Shown here: piece by piece, positions 12,610-22,820 of the stretch
Position numbering within the stretch: position 1 is the first letter of the stretch
How the letters are laid out: every line of letters starts with the position of its first letter
From: Eurosta solidaginis
Taxonomy: Eukaryota; Arthropoda; Insecta; Diptera; Tephritidae
Length of the DNA: 64,000 bases
Assembly: GCF_040869045.1 (NCBI RefSeq)
Contig: NC_090319.1
Location: 344,700,302-344,764,301 of the forward strand
Direction: 5' to 3'
Notes under the pieces: model-generated
Database searches by the model: none
What the model was told of the DNA's origin: nothing
Seen by the model: only the letters and a program-made list of their open reading frames with translations
Translations under genes and position numbers: made by a program

Positions 12610-12806
12610 TAATTTGGGAAAATTTTAAACAACGTGACATCAGGACGGACAAGGCGACAGCTGTTTCGATTATACCTTGTAAATCTCTTCAAAGCCTTTT
12701 CTCCCGCGAGTGGGAGTCGAACCCGCACTCATACGATATTTGAAATGGTTACAAACGCATTCGGCTACGTCATGCCTTAGTTGTTGTAAAGTTTTCCCAA
12801 TTGCCT
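12610..12806 (-). mobile_element. tRNA-like SINE bounded by short inverted termini
   Basis: The minus strand has an A-box-like 'tagccgaatgcg' (~12765) and a perfect B-box 'ggttcgactcc' (~12712), about 50 bp apart as in a tRNA gene. The outer ends are inverted copies: 'tgggaaaattttaaacaac' (left) and the complement of 'gttgtaaagttttccca' (right), about 20 of 23 matching. No good acceptor stem or anticodon arm was identified, so a tRNA-derived element is more likely than a working tRNA. Confidence 0.6.
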
Positions 12807-12970
12807 TCTTTTTGCATATTTTAATCTTTTACACATTGCATACTTCGTATGCAATTATGTGTTAAAGCTATGCTTGGTACGGCGGGTTTCAAAGAAACTT
12901 TGGTATTTGTTGCTGTTTTTGTTCTATTTATAGAACTACAACGAATTAACCAATTTTGTCTATTTGTATG

Positions 12971-13038
12971 ATTTAATCGGGGATTGCCCGTATTGCTTTT
13001 TTAAATGTATGAAAACATTTATTAATCCCCGATTAAAT
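12971..13038. repeat. Perfect 15-bp inverted repeat (hairpin)
   Basis: 'atttaatcggggatt' at 12971-12985 and its exact complement at 13024-13038, with a 38-bp loop. Function unknown; possibly the core of a small MITE. Confidence 0.7.
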
Positions 13039-13337
13039 TATAAATTAATTTAAATTTTGTATTATTTTATTTTATTTAATAATTTTTTAATCAGTTTTTG
13101 CTAGCTGGCTTAACAAAACGATAGCCAAAATCAAAAATTAATAATTTTTTATTTAATTTTTATTTTTTTCATTTTATTTTAATAATTGTTTTTGTTTTAT
13201 CGACTCATTGATAAAGGATTAAAGGTTATATTGGAGTTCAAGGCCGAAACAATCATTTCTATGATAATTATTTTTTTTTTTTTAATTTTTCTATAATTGA
13301 AAAATTGTTTTTTGGAATAGTAGGTACAAAATCATAT

Positions 13338-13385
13338 AAATTATTGCTCTGGCCTTGAGCTCGAATCGAACCTGGAATCATTTTA
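13338..13385 (-). repeat. tRNA-like B-box fragment
   Basis: 'ggccttgagctcgaatcgaa' matches the complement of the heads at 11905 and 36940, again beside AT-rich pentamer sequence. Confidence 0.45.
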
Positions 13386-13443
13386 TATTATTAAATTATA
13401 TATTACTTTATTTCTTTTTTTTTATTCTATTATATTTTGTTTT

Positions 13444-13770
13444 GGCAGCCGTCGCGACGCATCGTGGTGTGATGGTTGCATGTTCCGCCATCCACACCGA
13501 CGTTACAGGGTTCACGACTCGGGAAAAGCAACATCAAAATTTTTCTAAGCGGGGTCGCCCCTCGGCAGTATTTGGCAAGCACTCCGAGTGTATTTCTGCC
13601 ATGAAAAACTCTCAGTGAAAACTCATCTGCCATGCCGCTCGGAGTCGGCATAAAACAAGTAAGTCCTGTTCCGCCAATTTGTAGGAAAAATTAAAAAGGA
13701 GCACGACGCAAATTGGAAGAGAAGCTCGGCGTAAAATCTCTACGGAGGTTATCGTGGCTTACATTTATTT
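13444..13770 (+). mobile_element. tRNA-derived SINE, copy S1
   Basis: Begins 'ggcagccgtcgcgacgcat', then 'cgtggtgtgatggttgc' (A-box position) and 'gggttcacgactcggg' (B-box position). The body shows the family blocks 'ctaagcggggtcgcccct' and 'ggcaagcgctcc'-like sequence, and the tail ends in 'acatttattt'. Both 73-87 residue ORFs here read SINE body. Confidence 0.85.
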
Positions 13771-13880
13771 TTTTATATTTTGTTTTATTTTATTTTATTT
13801 CATTTTGTTTTATTCAATTTAATTTAATTTAATCATATTGTATTTTATTCTTTTTCATTATATTTTTGTTTATTGCATTT
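13771..13880. repeat. (TTTTA)n-type low-complexity tract 4
   Basis: Short pentamer-rich stretch directly after SINE S1, possibly its extended tail. Confidence 0.8.
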
Positions 13881-15464
13881 CACAGCTGGGTATATATCAT
13901 TATTTCATTTTTATGTATTTTTTTTTTTCTTTTTATTGTTAGTGATATAGTATTTGTAGAGCTTAGAATTTTAAGAACTTTTTTATATCGGCAATAAATT
14001 TTGTCTGCAATAAATAATAAGTTTTTAGGAATATTCCTTTGTGGTTTATATGTATCAGTTTTTGTTAGACATAATTGTTATATCAAGAGCTTAAGTATAC
14101 AAATTCCAAAGAGATTTATTTATTTCGTAATTTTTTCATCATTTCAATGCTTAAACTTTTTAAGTATTTGCATGAGTATGTTTATAAGCATGATAAGGTA
14201 AATTACGAATGCTAACAAATTTACTGTATTAATTCACTTTTATATAACACCTGGACATAGACATACAAACATAAGTCTGCATATACATATAAACATACCT
14301 GTACTTCAAATATAATTATTTCATAAATACACCTCCACATTTGCCGCCTCCCTCCTCCAGCACACCACACCTCAACCTTGAGAAAAAGTGAAATTTTCGA
14401 GTTATAACCTTCAAAACAAAAATTGTAAAGGGCATTTGTTTGTGTAATGACAAAAAAACTAAAAAGAAAAATAATAATGATATTTTAGGCGATGCCGTTA
14501 TTCGTGCGTATATACTACAAAATATTTCAATATAAGTGAACTCATATACTCATAAGAATATGTACATATGTATGTTTGTAAGTATGTATACGTTTGCGTA
14601 TAGTAATCTACACACGATGACCTTAACTGGAATATCTGTACAAGGTCTTGTGGCTGAAAGTACAAACATATAACAGTGAGGTCCTTGAATTGTTTTACGG
14701 GCCGTAAACGTTGTATAATCGGCTCTGCAATACGGTAAATGCACTTCGGCAATAACAAAATTAATTTTATTTGAAATTTTATGATTAAAAGTTTATGCAA
14801 TTGAATACAAAAAAATAAAAATTGTTATAAGTAAATATGTATGTTCAAGTCAATAACCAAATGTCATCTTTGTAGGCAAAAATAAATTCTTCGCCGTATT
14901 AGTTGAGTTTCTTCAAGGACGCATAGAAAGAAGTATTTGATATAGCGCTGGGAATCTAGCCATGCGGGGCATAAATTAGCTGCATCATGGCGTAATCTTA
15001 ATTCTTTAATACCTTTTTTAGCATAATAAAATATTCAAGGAGTATCTTAATCTGCGAAGTCGCTTAAGGACAGGTGAAATCTCAGTATAAAGCAACTAGA
15101 GAAAACTCTTATTGCTTATAATTTCGGGAAATATAAACAAATCTTAGTTGGTTGAATTTCGCCCTAAAGATAAGGCTAACACTTTTGTTGAGAAGTTCGA
15201 TCGCTTTTATGTATTATATCAGATAATATGAAACGAGCTGAAGACGAGTAAATTATACGGCGTAACTCTAACCGAACTTTGTGAGCCATCAATTGAGATA
15301 GGGTGCGCTGCGGTGAAATGTTTTGGTATTCTTTAAAGCTTCCTTCTTTAAATTTTAGGGAAATGTGAATTAGACACAAGAAGGTGAAAACAAGGCCGTC
15401 GACATCTTTCCTTAAAATTATTTTGAGTTTGTCGAAGAGGTTATTCTACATTTCCTGTTTCTAA
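13881..15464. other. No recognisable gene
   Basis: AT-rich, with ATAC/ATGT microsatellite-like pieces near 14250-14300 and 14560-14600. Short ORFs on both strands without family features. Confidence 0.45.
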
Positions 15465-16195
15465 TTATAAGACTACCCGCTTTGCTGGGGTGCAATCTTT
15501 TACTTGAAGAGAAAAAAACAGTTTTCCACTCCTCATCTCTTCTTATCTACTTCTTTCTATTCTTTATAGTTTCGTCATTGCTCTTCCTCTTGCTAATTTT
15601 CTTGTTTCTTTCCATCTTCTTTACCTTATCCCGGGTTTTCTTGTTCATTCCCCATCGGTTTTACTCTCTCCTCCAAATTTCCACGTTTCTGCGTATGTAT
15701 ACATACTTTCTTCCTTCTCCACTCCACTCCTCTCCTGCTCCTTCTTTATTTTATTTTCCTTGCCCTTGTACGTCCTCTTTTTCTACCTCACCGTATAAAT
15801 ATCCGCCTCTCTCTTCCTTTCCTATCCGTTTTTTTATTCTTCCTTCTTCACCCCTCCTCCATGCCTCAATTCCCCAACTCTACTTTTTTTTGGGTTTTTT
15901 TAACTTTCTACTTTTCATTTTTTCCATCTCTTTGTTCTGTTTCCATCTCTCTCCTCCACATCTACCAATTCCATTATTTCCATCTCTCTGCGCACATATA
16001 CTTATTTTCTACTTTCTCCACTCTTCACCTGCTCTTTCTTCATTTTCTTTTATCTTGCTCTTGCACGTTCTGCTTTTCTTCCTCACCGTATCACATAGGC
16101 CCTTTGGATTTACACCTTCCTCTCTTTCTATACATCAACCTTTCGACTAAACCCACTAGTTTGTCCCCTTCCCATTCCCCTCCCGCTTTTTAATT
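15465..16195 (+). repeat. Pyrimidine-rich repeat with ~300-bp internal duplication
   Basis: About 700 bp of strongly C/T-biased sequence. A block near 15690-15800 ('tgcgtatgtatacat', 'cttctccactcc', 'cttgtacgt', 'cctcaccgtat') recurs near 15989-16100 in the same order. The 222- and 110-residue ORFs are F/S/L-rich translations of this bias with no domain, so I do not call a gene. The preceding 'agactacccgctttgctgggg' may be a decayed Helitron-like 3' end on the minus strand. Confidence 0.7.
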
Positions 16196-16199
16196 TAGA

Positions 16200-16796
16200 T
16201 AAACTAATGCTAGCCTAAGGAGTTTCGACTTCGAAGCTTTTCCTTTAGGTAAACTCTTTAGCATGTACATATGGTGGTAGGCGAATTGGCAAGGGACTTG
16301 TTTATACAATGACAAGCAACTTGCATTTGAGTCAATTCATATTAAGAATGCCTTAGTCCTTCAGAGTGCAATTTCGGCGAACTCGAAACATTGCATCAAA
16401 ACTCGAGATGGGCTTTTTTTCTCGGTCTGGTTCGGAACCAACAAAGCAGTACCAGCTAAAGAGTTGGATCAAAAGTGTAAACTAGTACACTAGAACCAGT
16501 TCTAAAGTGGAAATTTGTATTAAGCTCGGAACCATAAAAAATGTAATGCATCGCGAACAATTTACACCGTCTAGGACATTGCCATGTTAAATTCCCCCAG
16601 TGAAAGCATGTAAAAGAGATAGAGAGCGAACTACTAGTAGGTTCTGAATGCACTAGAACCGCACCAGTTTTGAAGTAGTGATACTCCCTACAGGGTACAC
16701 GCGCAGAATAGAAATTAACTTGCAATCGCCTTTTTCATCAAATTTTATGTAGGATCCGAATATGCTAGGAACTGTTCCAAAGCAATAAAAGTATAC
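16200..16796. other. Intronic or intergenic, no gene recognised
   Basis: No motif supports the minus-strand 89-residue ORF here. This stretch probably belongs to the intron before the SIFaR exon. Confidence 0.45.
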
Positions 16797-16810
16797 TATA
16801 TAATGTTCCA

Positions 16811-17179
16811 ACAATGGCGGCCATCGTGGTGTGATGGTGGCGTGCTCCGCCTACCACACCGGATGCCCTGGGTTCAAACCCCGGGCAAAGCAACATCAAA
16901 AATTTTAGAAATAAGGTTTTTCAATTAGAAGAAAATTTTTCTAAGCGGGGTCGCCCCTCGGCAGTGTTTGGCAAGCGCTCCGGGTGTATTTCTGCCATGA
17001 AAAGCTCTCAGTGAAAACTCATCTGCCTTGCAGATGCCGTTCGGAGTCGGCATAAAATCATGTAGGTCCCGTCCGGCCAATTTGTAGGGAAAATCAAGAG
17101 GAGCACGACGCAAATTGGAAGAGAAGCTCGGCCTTAGATCTCTTCGGAGGTTATCGCGCCTTATATTTATTTATTATTT
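16811..17179 (+). mobile_element. tRNA-derived SINE, copy S2, with 14-bp target duplication
   Basis: Best-preserved SINE. Head: 'ggcggccatcgtggtgtgatgg' region with A-box-like 'tggtgtgatggtggc' and B-box 'gggttcaaacccc'. Body: 'ctaagcggggtcgcccctcg', 'gccgttcggagtcggc'. Tail: 'ttatatttatttatt'. 'tatataatgttcca' lies on both sides (16797-16810 and 17180-17193), the footprint of target-primed integration. It sits about 90 bp upstream of the SIFaR splice acceptor. Confidence 0.93.
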
Positions 17180-17250
17180 TATATAATGTTCCACACCTAA
17201 ATATACATATATCATTGTCATGCATATTTCTACTAATCGTATGAAATTAT

Positions 17251-17269
17251 TCTAATGTTTTCCCCACAG
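17251..17269 (+). promoter_or_regulatory. Branch point and 3' splice acceptor of the SIFaR exon
   Basis: 'tctaatgttttccccacag' holds a CTAAT branch-like motif, a pyrimidine tract and the terminal CAG at 17267-17269. This places the ATG at 17255 inside the intron, so the ATG at 17282 is the preferred start. Confidence 0.8.
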
Positions 17270-17281
17270 CCCTGCCTAACG

Positions 17282-18320
17282 ATGGTAGCATCAGCCGATC
17301 CACAAAACATAATTCAGAAACTACAAAAGTACAAACAACTAAATGGCACTAATTTTTTGAAATCTCTAGACAATCGAACTGTTACAACAGCGACGAATCA
17401 TCATGACAGCTACAAACAGCAGAAAAATGCAATACCTATGCTTGGAAATAGTCTACAACAACAAGAAATCAACAATATCCAAACAGCAACAACAACAATA
17501 TCAAATGGAAACCACTTAGTGGATCAACAACAACAAAATACAACAAATAATTTTTTCGATTTACTATTAAATCCCGAATATGCGGAACAATTCACCGAAA
17601 TGAATAATGATTTATATCAAATCAAAACTTCAAATGAATCGACAGCTGTTGATCACAACCTCACACCATACTCCTCAACCATACTTCTATCACCTGCGTC
17701 CGCGCTTACTTCTCTTTATACCAGAAATGATATGAAATTACGAATAAGTCCAACACCAAATAATTTAGTGGTCGATAGTTTGCTGGGATCTGTAATGACG
17801 ACTGCTACAGCGACAGTCACTGGCTCAGCGCAGTCGGCTACAAATAATCCCAAAGATTTTTTAAATTTTAATTTTGATGGTCAATTGCAATCAATGCCGC
17901 AAAATTCGGCTGTTAATAGTAATAGTGCAACATTAACGAGCATATATGCCAATCTATTGGCTGATCTAACATTACCAGCATCTACCACAATATCATCAGC
18001 AGCTGAAACAATCGCATATTCAACAACGCCAATCGCAGTGATTCCAGAAAATGATAATTCCACCGTTTATTGGGAATATGATGCGAATGAATTTGATGTA
18101 CTCTATCGTCATTCATTGGTTATGACAATTGTTTATTGTATTGCATATGTCATCGTATTTTTGGTCGGTTTGATTGGCAATAGTTTTGTTATTGCTGTCG
18201 TATTTCGGGCGCCACGTATGCGTACAGTTACAAATTATTTTATTGTTAATCTGGCTATAGCTGATATTTTGGTGATTGTTTTTTGTTTGCCCGCAACATT
18301 GATGAGCAACATTTTTGTGC
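17282..18320 (+). CDS. SIFaR: SIFamide receptor, first coding exon (N-terminus to TM2), partial
   Basis: This exon encodes the start of a rhodopsin-family neuropeptide GPCR of the plasma membrane; by homology it would bind SIFamide in neurons. Starting at 17282 it gives 346 full codons plus one base. Residues 1 to about 270 form a long Q/N/T/S-rich extracellular tail with a glycosylation sequon N-S-T at 259. TM1 spans about 279-307 with the class A 'GN' (N300). The short loop R309-T317 follows. TM2 spans about 318-341 with 'NLAIAD' (D328). The exon ends 'SNIFV' plus C, and a phase-1 GTAAGT donor starts at 18321; the next exon should restore 'V-P-W'. The upstream ATG at 17255 precedes the acceptor, so it is rejected. 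TM3-TM7 were not found downstream. The family call rests on recalled similarity in TM1-TM2; another NPFF/SIFa-type receptor is the main alternative. Confidence 0.85.
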
Positions 18321-18326
18321 GTAAGT
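18318..18326 (+). promoter_or_regulatory. 5' splice donor of the SIFaR exon (GTAAGT)
   Basis: 'tgcgtaagt' with GT at 18321 is a near-ideal donor. Reading through it gives only K-Y-stop, which supports splicing here. Confidence 0.85.
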
Positions 18327-18362
18327 ATTGAAAACAGTAAATTTTGTATATACATATGTACA

Positions 18363-19978
18363 TTAGACTGGGTCGATTTATTAACCGATATCGCGCCATC
18401 GATTTTTGAATAGGATTTGGGCTCAAGAAAAAAAGTTCCACTACGCATACCCAAAAAAATAATTTTCGAGCCTGCGAAATTTCATTTTTGTACTCAGTTG
18501 AGCAGAGCTCACAGAGTATATTAACTTTAGTTGGATAACGGTTGGTTGTACATGTATAAAGGAATCGAGATAGATATAGACTTCCATATATCAAAATCAT
18601 CAGTACCGAAAAAAAATTTGATTGAGCTATGTCCGTCCGTGCGTCCGTCCGTCCGTCTGTCCATTAACACGATAATTTGTGTAAATTTTGAAGTATCTTG
18701 ATGAAATTGAGTATGTAGGTTCCTGGGCACTCATCTCAGATCGCTATTTAAAATAAAAGTGCGAAAAAGTGCGATAATTCAATACCAAAGACGGATAAAG
18801 CGATGGAACTTGGTAGGTGAGTTGAACTTATGACGCAGAATAGAAAATTAGTGAAATTTTGGACAATGGGCGTGGCACCGCCCAACTTGAGCAAAAACGG
18901 ATATATCTTTACTCAACTCAGTTCACGTATTTATCTGAACTCACTTTGTATTGGTGTAAAAGATGGCCGAAATCCGACTATGACCACGCCCACTTTTTCC
19001 ATATCGAAAGTTACGAAAAATGAAAAAATGCCATAATTCTATACCAAATACGAAAAAAGGGATGAAACATGGTAATTGGATCAGTTTATGACGCAAAATA
19101 TAACTTTAGAAAAAAACTTTGCAAACTGGATGTGACACCTACCATATTAAGTAGAACAAAATGAAAAAGTTCTGTAGGGCGAAATCAAAAGCCCTTGGAA
19201 TCTTGGCATGAATACTGTTCGTGGTATTACATACCTATATAAATAAATTAGCGGTACCCGACAGATGATGTTCTGGGTCACCCTGGTCCACATTTGGTCA
19301 ATATCTCGAAAACGCCTTCACATATACAACTACCGCCACTCCCTTTTAAAATACTCATTAACACCTTTCATTTGATACCCATATCGTACAAACAAATTCT
19401 AGAGTCGCCCCTGGTCCACCTTTATGGCGATATCCCTAAATGGCGTCCACCCATAGAACTATGGCCTACTCCCTCTTAAAATACTCTTTAATACCTTCCA
19501 TTTGATACCCATGTCATACAAACACATTCCAGGGTTTCCCTAGGTTCATTTTCCTACATGGTGATTTTCCCTTATTTTGTCTCCATAGCTCTCAGCTGAG
19601 TATGTAATGTTCGGTTACACCCGAACTTAGCCTTCCTTACTTGTTCTGACTTTTTTCGACTTTGATTTTTAAGGTATTTTTCATGACCTACTAAAAAATT
19701 TTCATTTGATTGCAAATTTTCATGTATACCCTGTCCCAAAATGTCCGATAACATTTTTTTTTTTTTTTTTCAAAAAATATATGATAATTTTCTAGTAGGT
19801 CATTAAAAGACCTTAAAAATCAAAGTCGAAAAAAAGTCAAAAAATTTAAATTTCGCTGGCTCGAAAATTATTTTTTTGGGTATGCGTATTGGAACTTTTT
19901 TCCTGAACCCAAATCCTATCGAAAAATCGATGGCGCGATATCGGTTAACTTTCGTCCATACAAATAGACCCACCCTAA
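18363..19978. mobile_element. Fold-back element 3 (TTAGAsyGGGTC family) with 6-bp TGTACA duplication
   Basis: Left arm 18363-18490 and right arm about 19646-19978 are inverted copies ('gataggatttgggctca', 'tatcgcgccatcga'). TGTACA flanks both ends (18357-18362, 19979-19984). It belongs to the same family as 3798-4879. The left arm is broken by a nested high-copy repeat (18491-19645), after which the arm resumes with 'tgacttttttcgactttga'. It begins 42 bp past the SIFaR splice donor. Confidence 0.88.
18491..19645 (+). repeat. High-copy repeat copy R2, both ends present
   Basis: Starts 'tactcagttgagcagagctc' and ends 'cccgaacttagccttccttacttgtt', with the family's 'ccgtccgtccgtctgtcc' stretch near 18640 and the ~130-bp tandem units at 19270-19540. 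Both boundaries are defined because it interrupts a fold-back arm. It is shorter than R1 and R5 (internal deletion). Confidence 0.88.
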
Positions 19979-19984
19979 TGTACA

Positions 19985-20347
19985 TAAATAGTTTATTATA
20001 GTAGTATGTATGTAGTACATATGTTAGTATGCGAGTATTTGTGAATAGAGATTGGTATACGTGTGAAAACGGTTTTATGTCTTTTCTTTATCATATATTA
20101 TTATTGGACGTACAAAACGTTTTAACTTCCTAACTAATAGTTTTAGCCAAATAAACCCTCTATGTAGCTTATCAGCGATCTATGAAAGAGAATCTCACCC
20201 CAGACTTATTTTTCCAACGAAATAACAAATTTGCTGATTTATTATTATTTTTGATGCACTGTGATTTCTTGCGCTTGATCTTTCAGCTTATTACTCTTTG
20301 AGGAAGCTTTTATTATATTCGAGTATATTACTCCATATCACGAAGGG
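19985..20347. other. No recognisable feature
   Basis: AT-rich sequence between fold-back 3 and the LINE fragment. Confidence 0.45.
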
Positions 20348-20735
20348 ATTAAGAATTCTTCCGGCGGGAATAAAGCAAGCCGAGGCGGATTCCAGCTAAC
20401 ATAGGAGATTTATATCGCCAATACGCTCCCCTATTTCAAAGCAAATTTGCAGCTAGCCTGTCATCATCATGGCTTTAGAAAACTTCATAGCACAACAACC
20501 GCGCTAAATGCCATTAGTACCCAGATAAATTGCGGTTTAAATCAAAACCTCCACCACAGGACAGTACTCGTTGCGCTAGACCTATCAAACGCTTTTGATA
20601 CCGTCAACCACGGCACGCTACTGCAAGACCTGGAAGGGTCTACCCTCCCCCCTGCTGCAATTTAGAAACGCAACATCAAAACCAAGAAGAATTAAACAAG
20701 GGGTGCCACAGGGTGGCATCCTTTCCCGAACAATT
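20348..20735 (+). pseudogene. Rearranged Jockey-like RT fragment, opposite to the main element
   Basis: From about 20394 the + strand encodes RT blocks identical in kind to those of the minus-strand element next door ('CHHHGFRKLHSTTTALN', 'LDLSNAFDTVNHG', 'IKQGVPQGG'). An internal deletion joins 'ANIGDLYR'-like sequence to the 'PYFKANLQ' block. The first ~45 bp (20348-20393) match the same family in antisense (compare 22505-22548). The piece is therefore an inverted, shuffled copy lying tail-to-tail with the main element. Confidence 0.75.
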
Positions 20736-22820
20736 CTTGCCATAGAGGTCCGACGCCTGATTGTTGAGTTCACCAAGGACCAGCTTATGTTTTTTTGCTT
20801 CATACGGCTGAGTTATCAGGTGCAGTATTTCCTCAAAATGTTTACGGAGATGACTTCTTAATTCCCTAGGCGGTGTTGGCTCATCAATCAGATGTTTGTT
20901 GGGATGCCCAGGTTTCTGGGTATTCAACAGGAACTGTTTGGATAGCATCTCATTTCTCTCCCTTATGGGGAGTATTCTCGCCTCATTATGTAGATGGTGT
21001 TCTGGGGACATAAGAAGACAGTATTTTGGCAGGCCTGTAGCTTCTTCCAGTGGGTATTTTTAGGCTTGGCGACCATATAGGGGACGCGTAACATGCAACC
21101 GGCTGGCAAATTGCTTTGTGGTAATGAGCATTTCTTTGGCTTTTCCCCAAGTACTGCCAGCAAGGGATTTGAGGATTTTATTACGGCTCTGAATTTTCGG
21201 TACAATTGCGGCTGCGTGCTCACCAAAATGTAGATCCTGATAAAACGTCACACCCAAGATTTTGGGGTGTAGGGCAGTCAGTAGCGTAGTGCCATCGACG
21301 TGGATGTTCAAAATGGTCGACATTTGGGACGTCCATGTTGTAAATAAGGTCGCGGAGGATTTAGTCGGTGATAATTCCAGATTTCGCGAGGCGAAAAACT
21401 GGAGAGATCAGGGAGGTAGCCGTTTATTCTGTTGCAAAGCTCATCGGTCTGTGGGCCTGGGCCTGTGGCCATTATTGTGCATGCAGTCATCGGCGTAGGA
21501 AACGATGGTAACTCCATCTGGTGGCGAAGGTAGCTAAGATATGTAGAAATTAAACAAGAGTGGAGATAGGACACCACCCTGTGGCACCCCTTGTTTAATT
21601 CTTCTTGGTTTTGATGTTTCGTTTCTAAATTGCACAGATGCGTGCCGACCACCCAGATAATTTGCGGTACACCTTTTAAGACATGGGGGAAGGGTAGACC
21701 CTTCCAGGTCTTGCACTAACGTGCCATGGTTGACCGCATCAAAAGCTTTTGATAGGTCTAGCGCAAGGGGTACTGTTCTATGGTGGGGGTTTTGATTTAA
21801 ACGGCAATTTATCTGGGTGCTGATGGGATTTAGCGCGGTGGTGGTGCTATGGAGTTTTCTGAAGCCATGCTGATGACAAGCTACCTGCAAATTTGCTTTG
21901 AAGTAGGGGAGCAAAATGGCTTCAAGCGCCTTGGCTACTGGCGATAGGAGAGATATCGGACGATATGACTCTCCTATGTTAGCTGGTTTCCCAGGCTTTA
22001 GTAGCGGGACCACCTTGGCCATTTCCCATTTTTCGGGTATGACAAAAGTGGAAAGAGACAGGTAAAAGACATGTCCTAAATATTTGAAACCCTCTTTCCC
22101 TAGGCTTTTAAGCATCGCCATGGCTATGCCGTCTGGGCCCACTGCTTTGTATGGTTTAGCATGACCGATGGCATCCTCAAGTGCGTGTCTGTTGGCTCTC
22201 CGTCTATCTTTGTCGACCGTATAATTCATTATATATTGTCGGCAGAAAGCGCCCGCGCATTTTTTCGCATCCGACAGCACGTTATCACCAAAGGCGATGG
22301 AAACTGTGTCTTTGTGCCTAGACGTATTCTATAGCGACTTTACGGTGGACCAAAGTTTACCTTCACCGACAGAGAGGTTAGAACCGCTTAGGTGCTCCAC
22401 CCATTTCGCCCGCTTGTGTTCATCCATTATTTGGGGGTCGCCGGGATCGAGCTGTTCTTTCGCTAACCTTGCGGCCTCCGCCGGGAAGTGGGGCCGAATT
22501 TCTGGAATTCTACCGGCGGGAATGAAACGAGCCGAGGCGGATTTAATGAATGCGGAAAGCACGCTCCCCTTGGCGGGCATCAGTCGGGATAGGGAGGGCA
22601 GCAAAGCGGTTGTCTGTAAAGGATTTGTATTCGTCCCACTTTCCTTTTTTGAAGTTAATGAAAGTGCGTTTTTCTGTAACAATGAAGTCGGCGGAACGCT
22701 CGAGCGAAATAAGTATAGGCAGGTGATCGGATGCCAATGTTACCATCGGCTGCCAGTTGACGCAGTTTACGAGCTCTACGCTCACGATTGAAATATCCGG
22801 CGAACTGTGACAGCTTCCTA
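20676..22820 (-). pseudogene. Reverse transcriptase of the Jockey-like element
   Basis: Minus-strand blocks in order: a linker ('TEKRTFINFKKGKW' near 22670); 'YKAVGPDGIAM' (~22140); 'PLLKPGKP' (~22000); catalytic motif A 'LDLSKAFDAVNHG' (about 21770-21727); 'IKQGVPQGGVLSP' (~21590-21560); a lone in-frame stop at 21536-21534; then the catalytic 'YADD' (21498-21487). A 4-bp insertion just after YADD shifts the frame. The C-terminal tail includes 'LGVTFYQDLHFG' and 'LHNEARILPIRERNEML' (~20985-20935). The RT would copy element RNA at a chromosomal nick. It is not functional as it stands. Confidence 0.88.

Noticed and set aside
12703..12779. Functional tRNA gene on the minus strand
   Set aside because: A- and B-boxes are good, but no convincing acceptor stem or anticodon arm could be drawn, and it sits inside inverted repeats.
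15482..16150. 222-residue + strand ORF
   Set aside because: Pyrimidine-rich repeat gives an F/S/L/P-rich frame; an internal duplication explains its length, and no domain is visible.
17255..17281. Upstream in-frame ATG for the receptor
   Set aside because: It precedes a CTAAT...ccacag acceptor, so it lies in the intron; the ATG at 17282 is preferred.
22297..22791. 164-residue + strand ORF
   Set aside because: Antisense shadow of the minus-strand LINE RT/linker frame.
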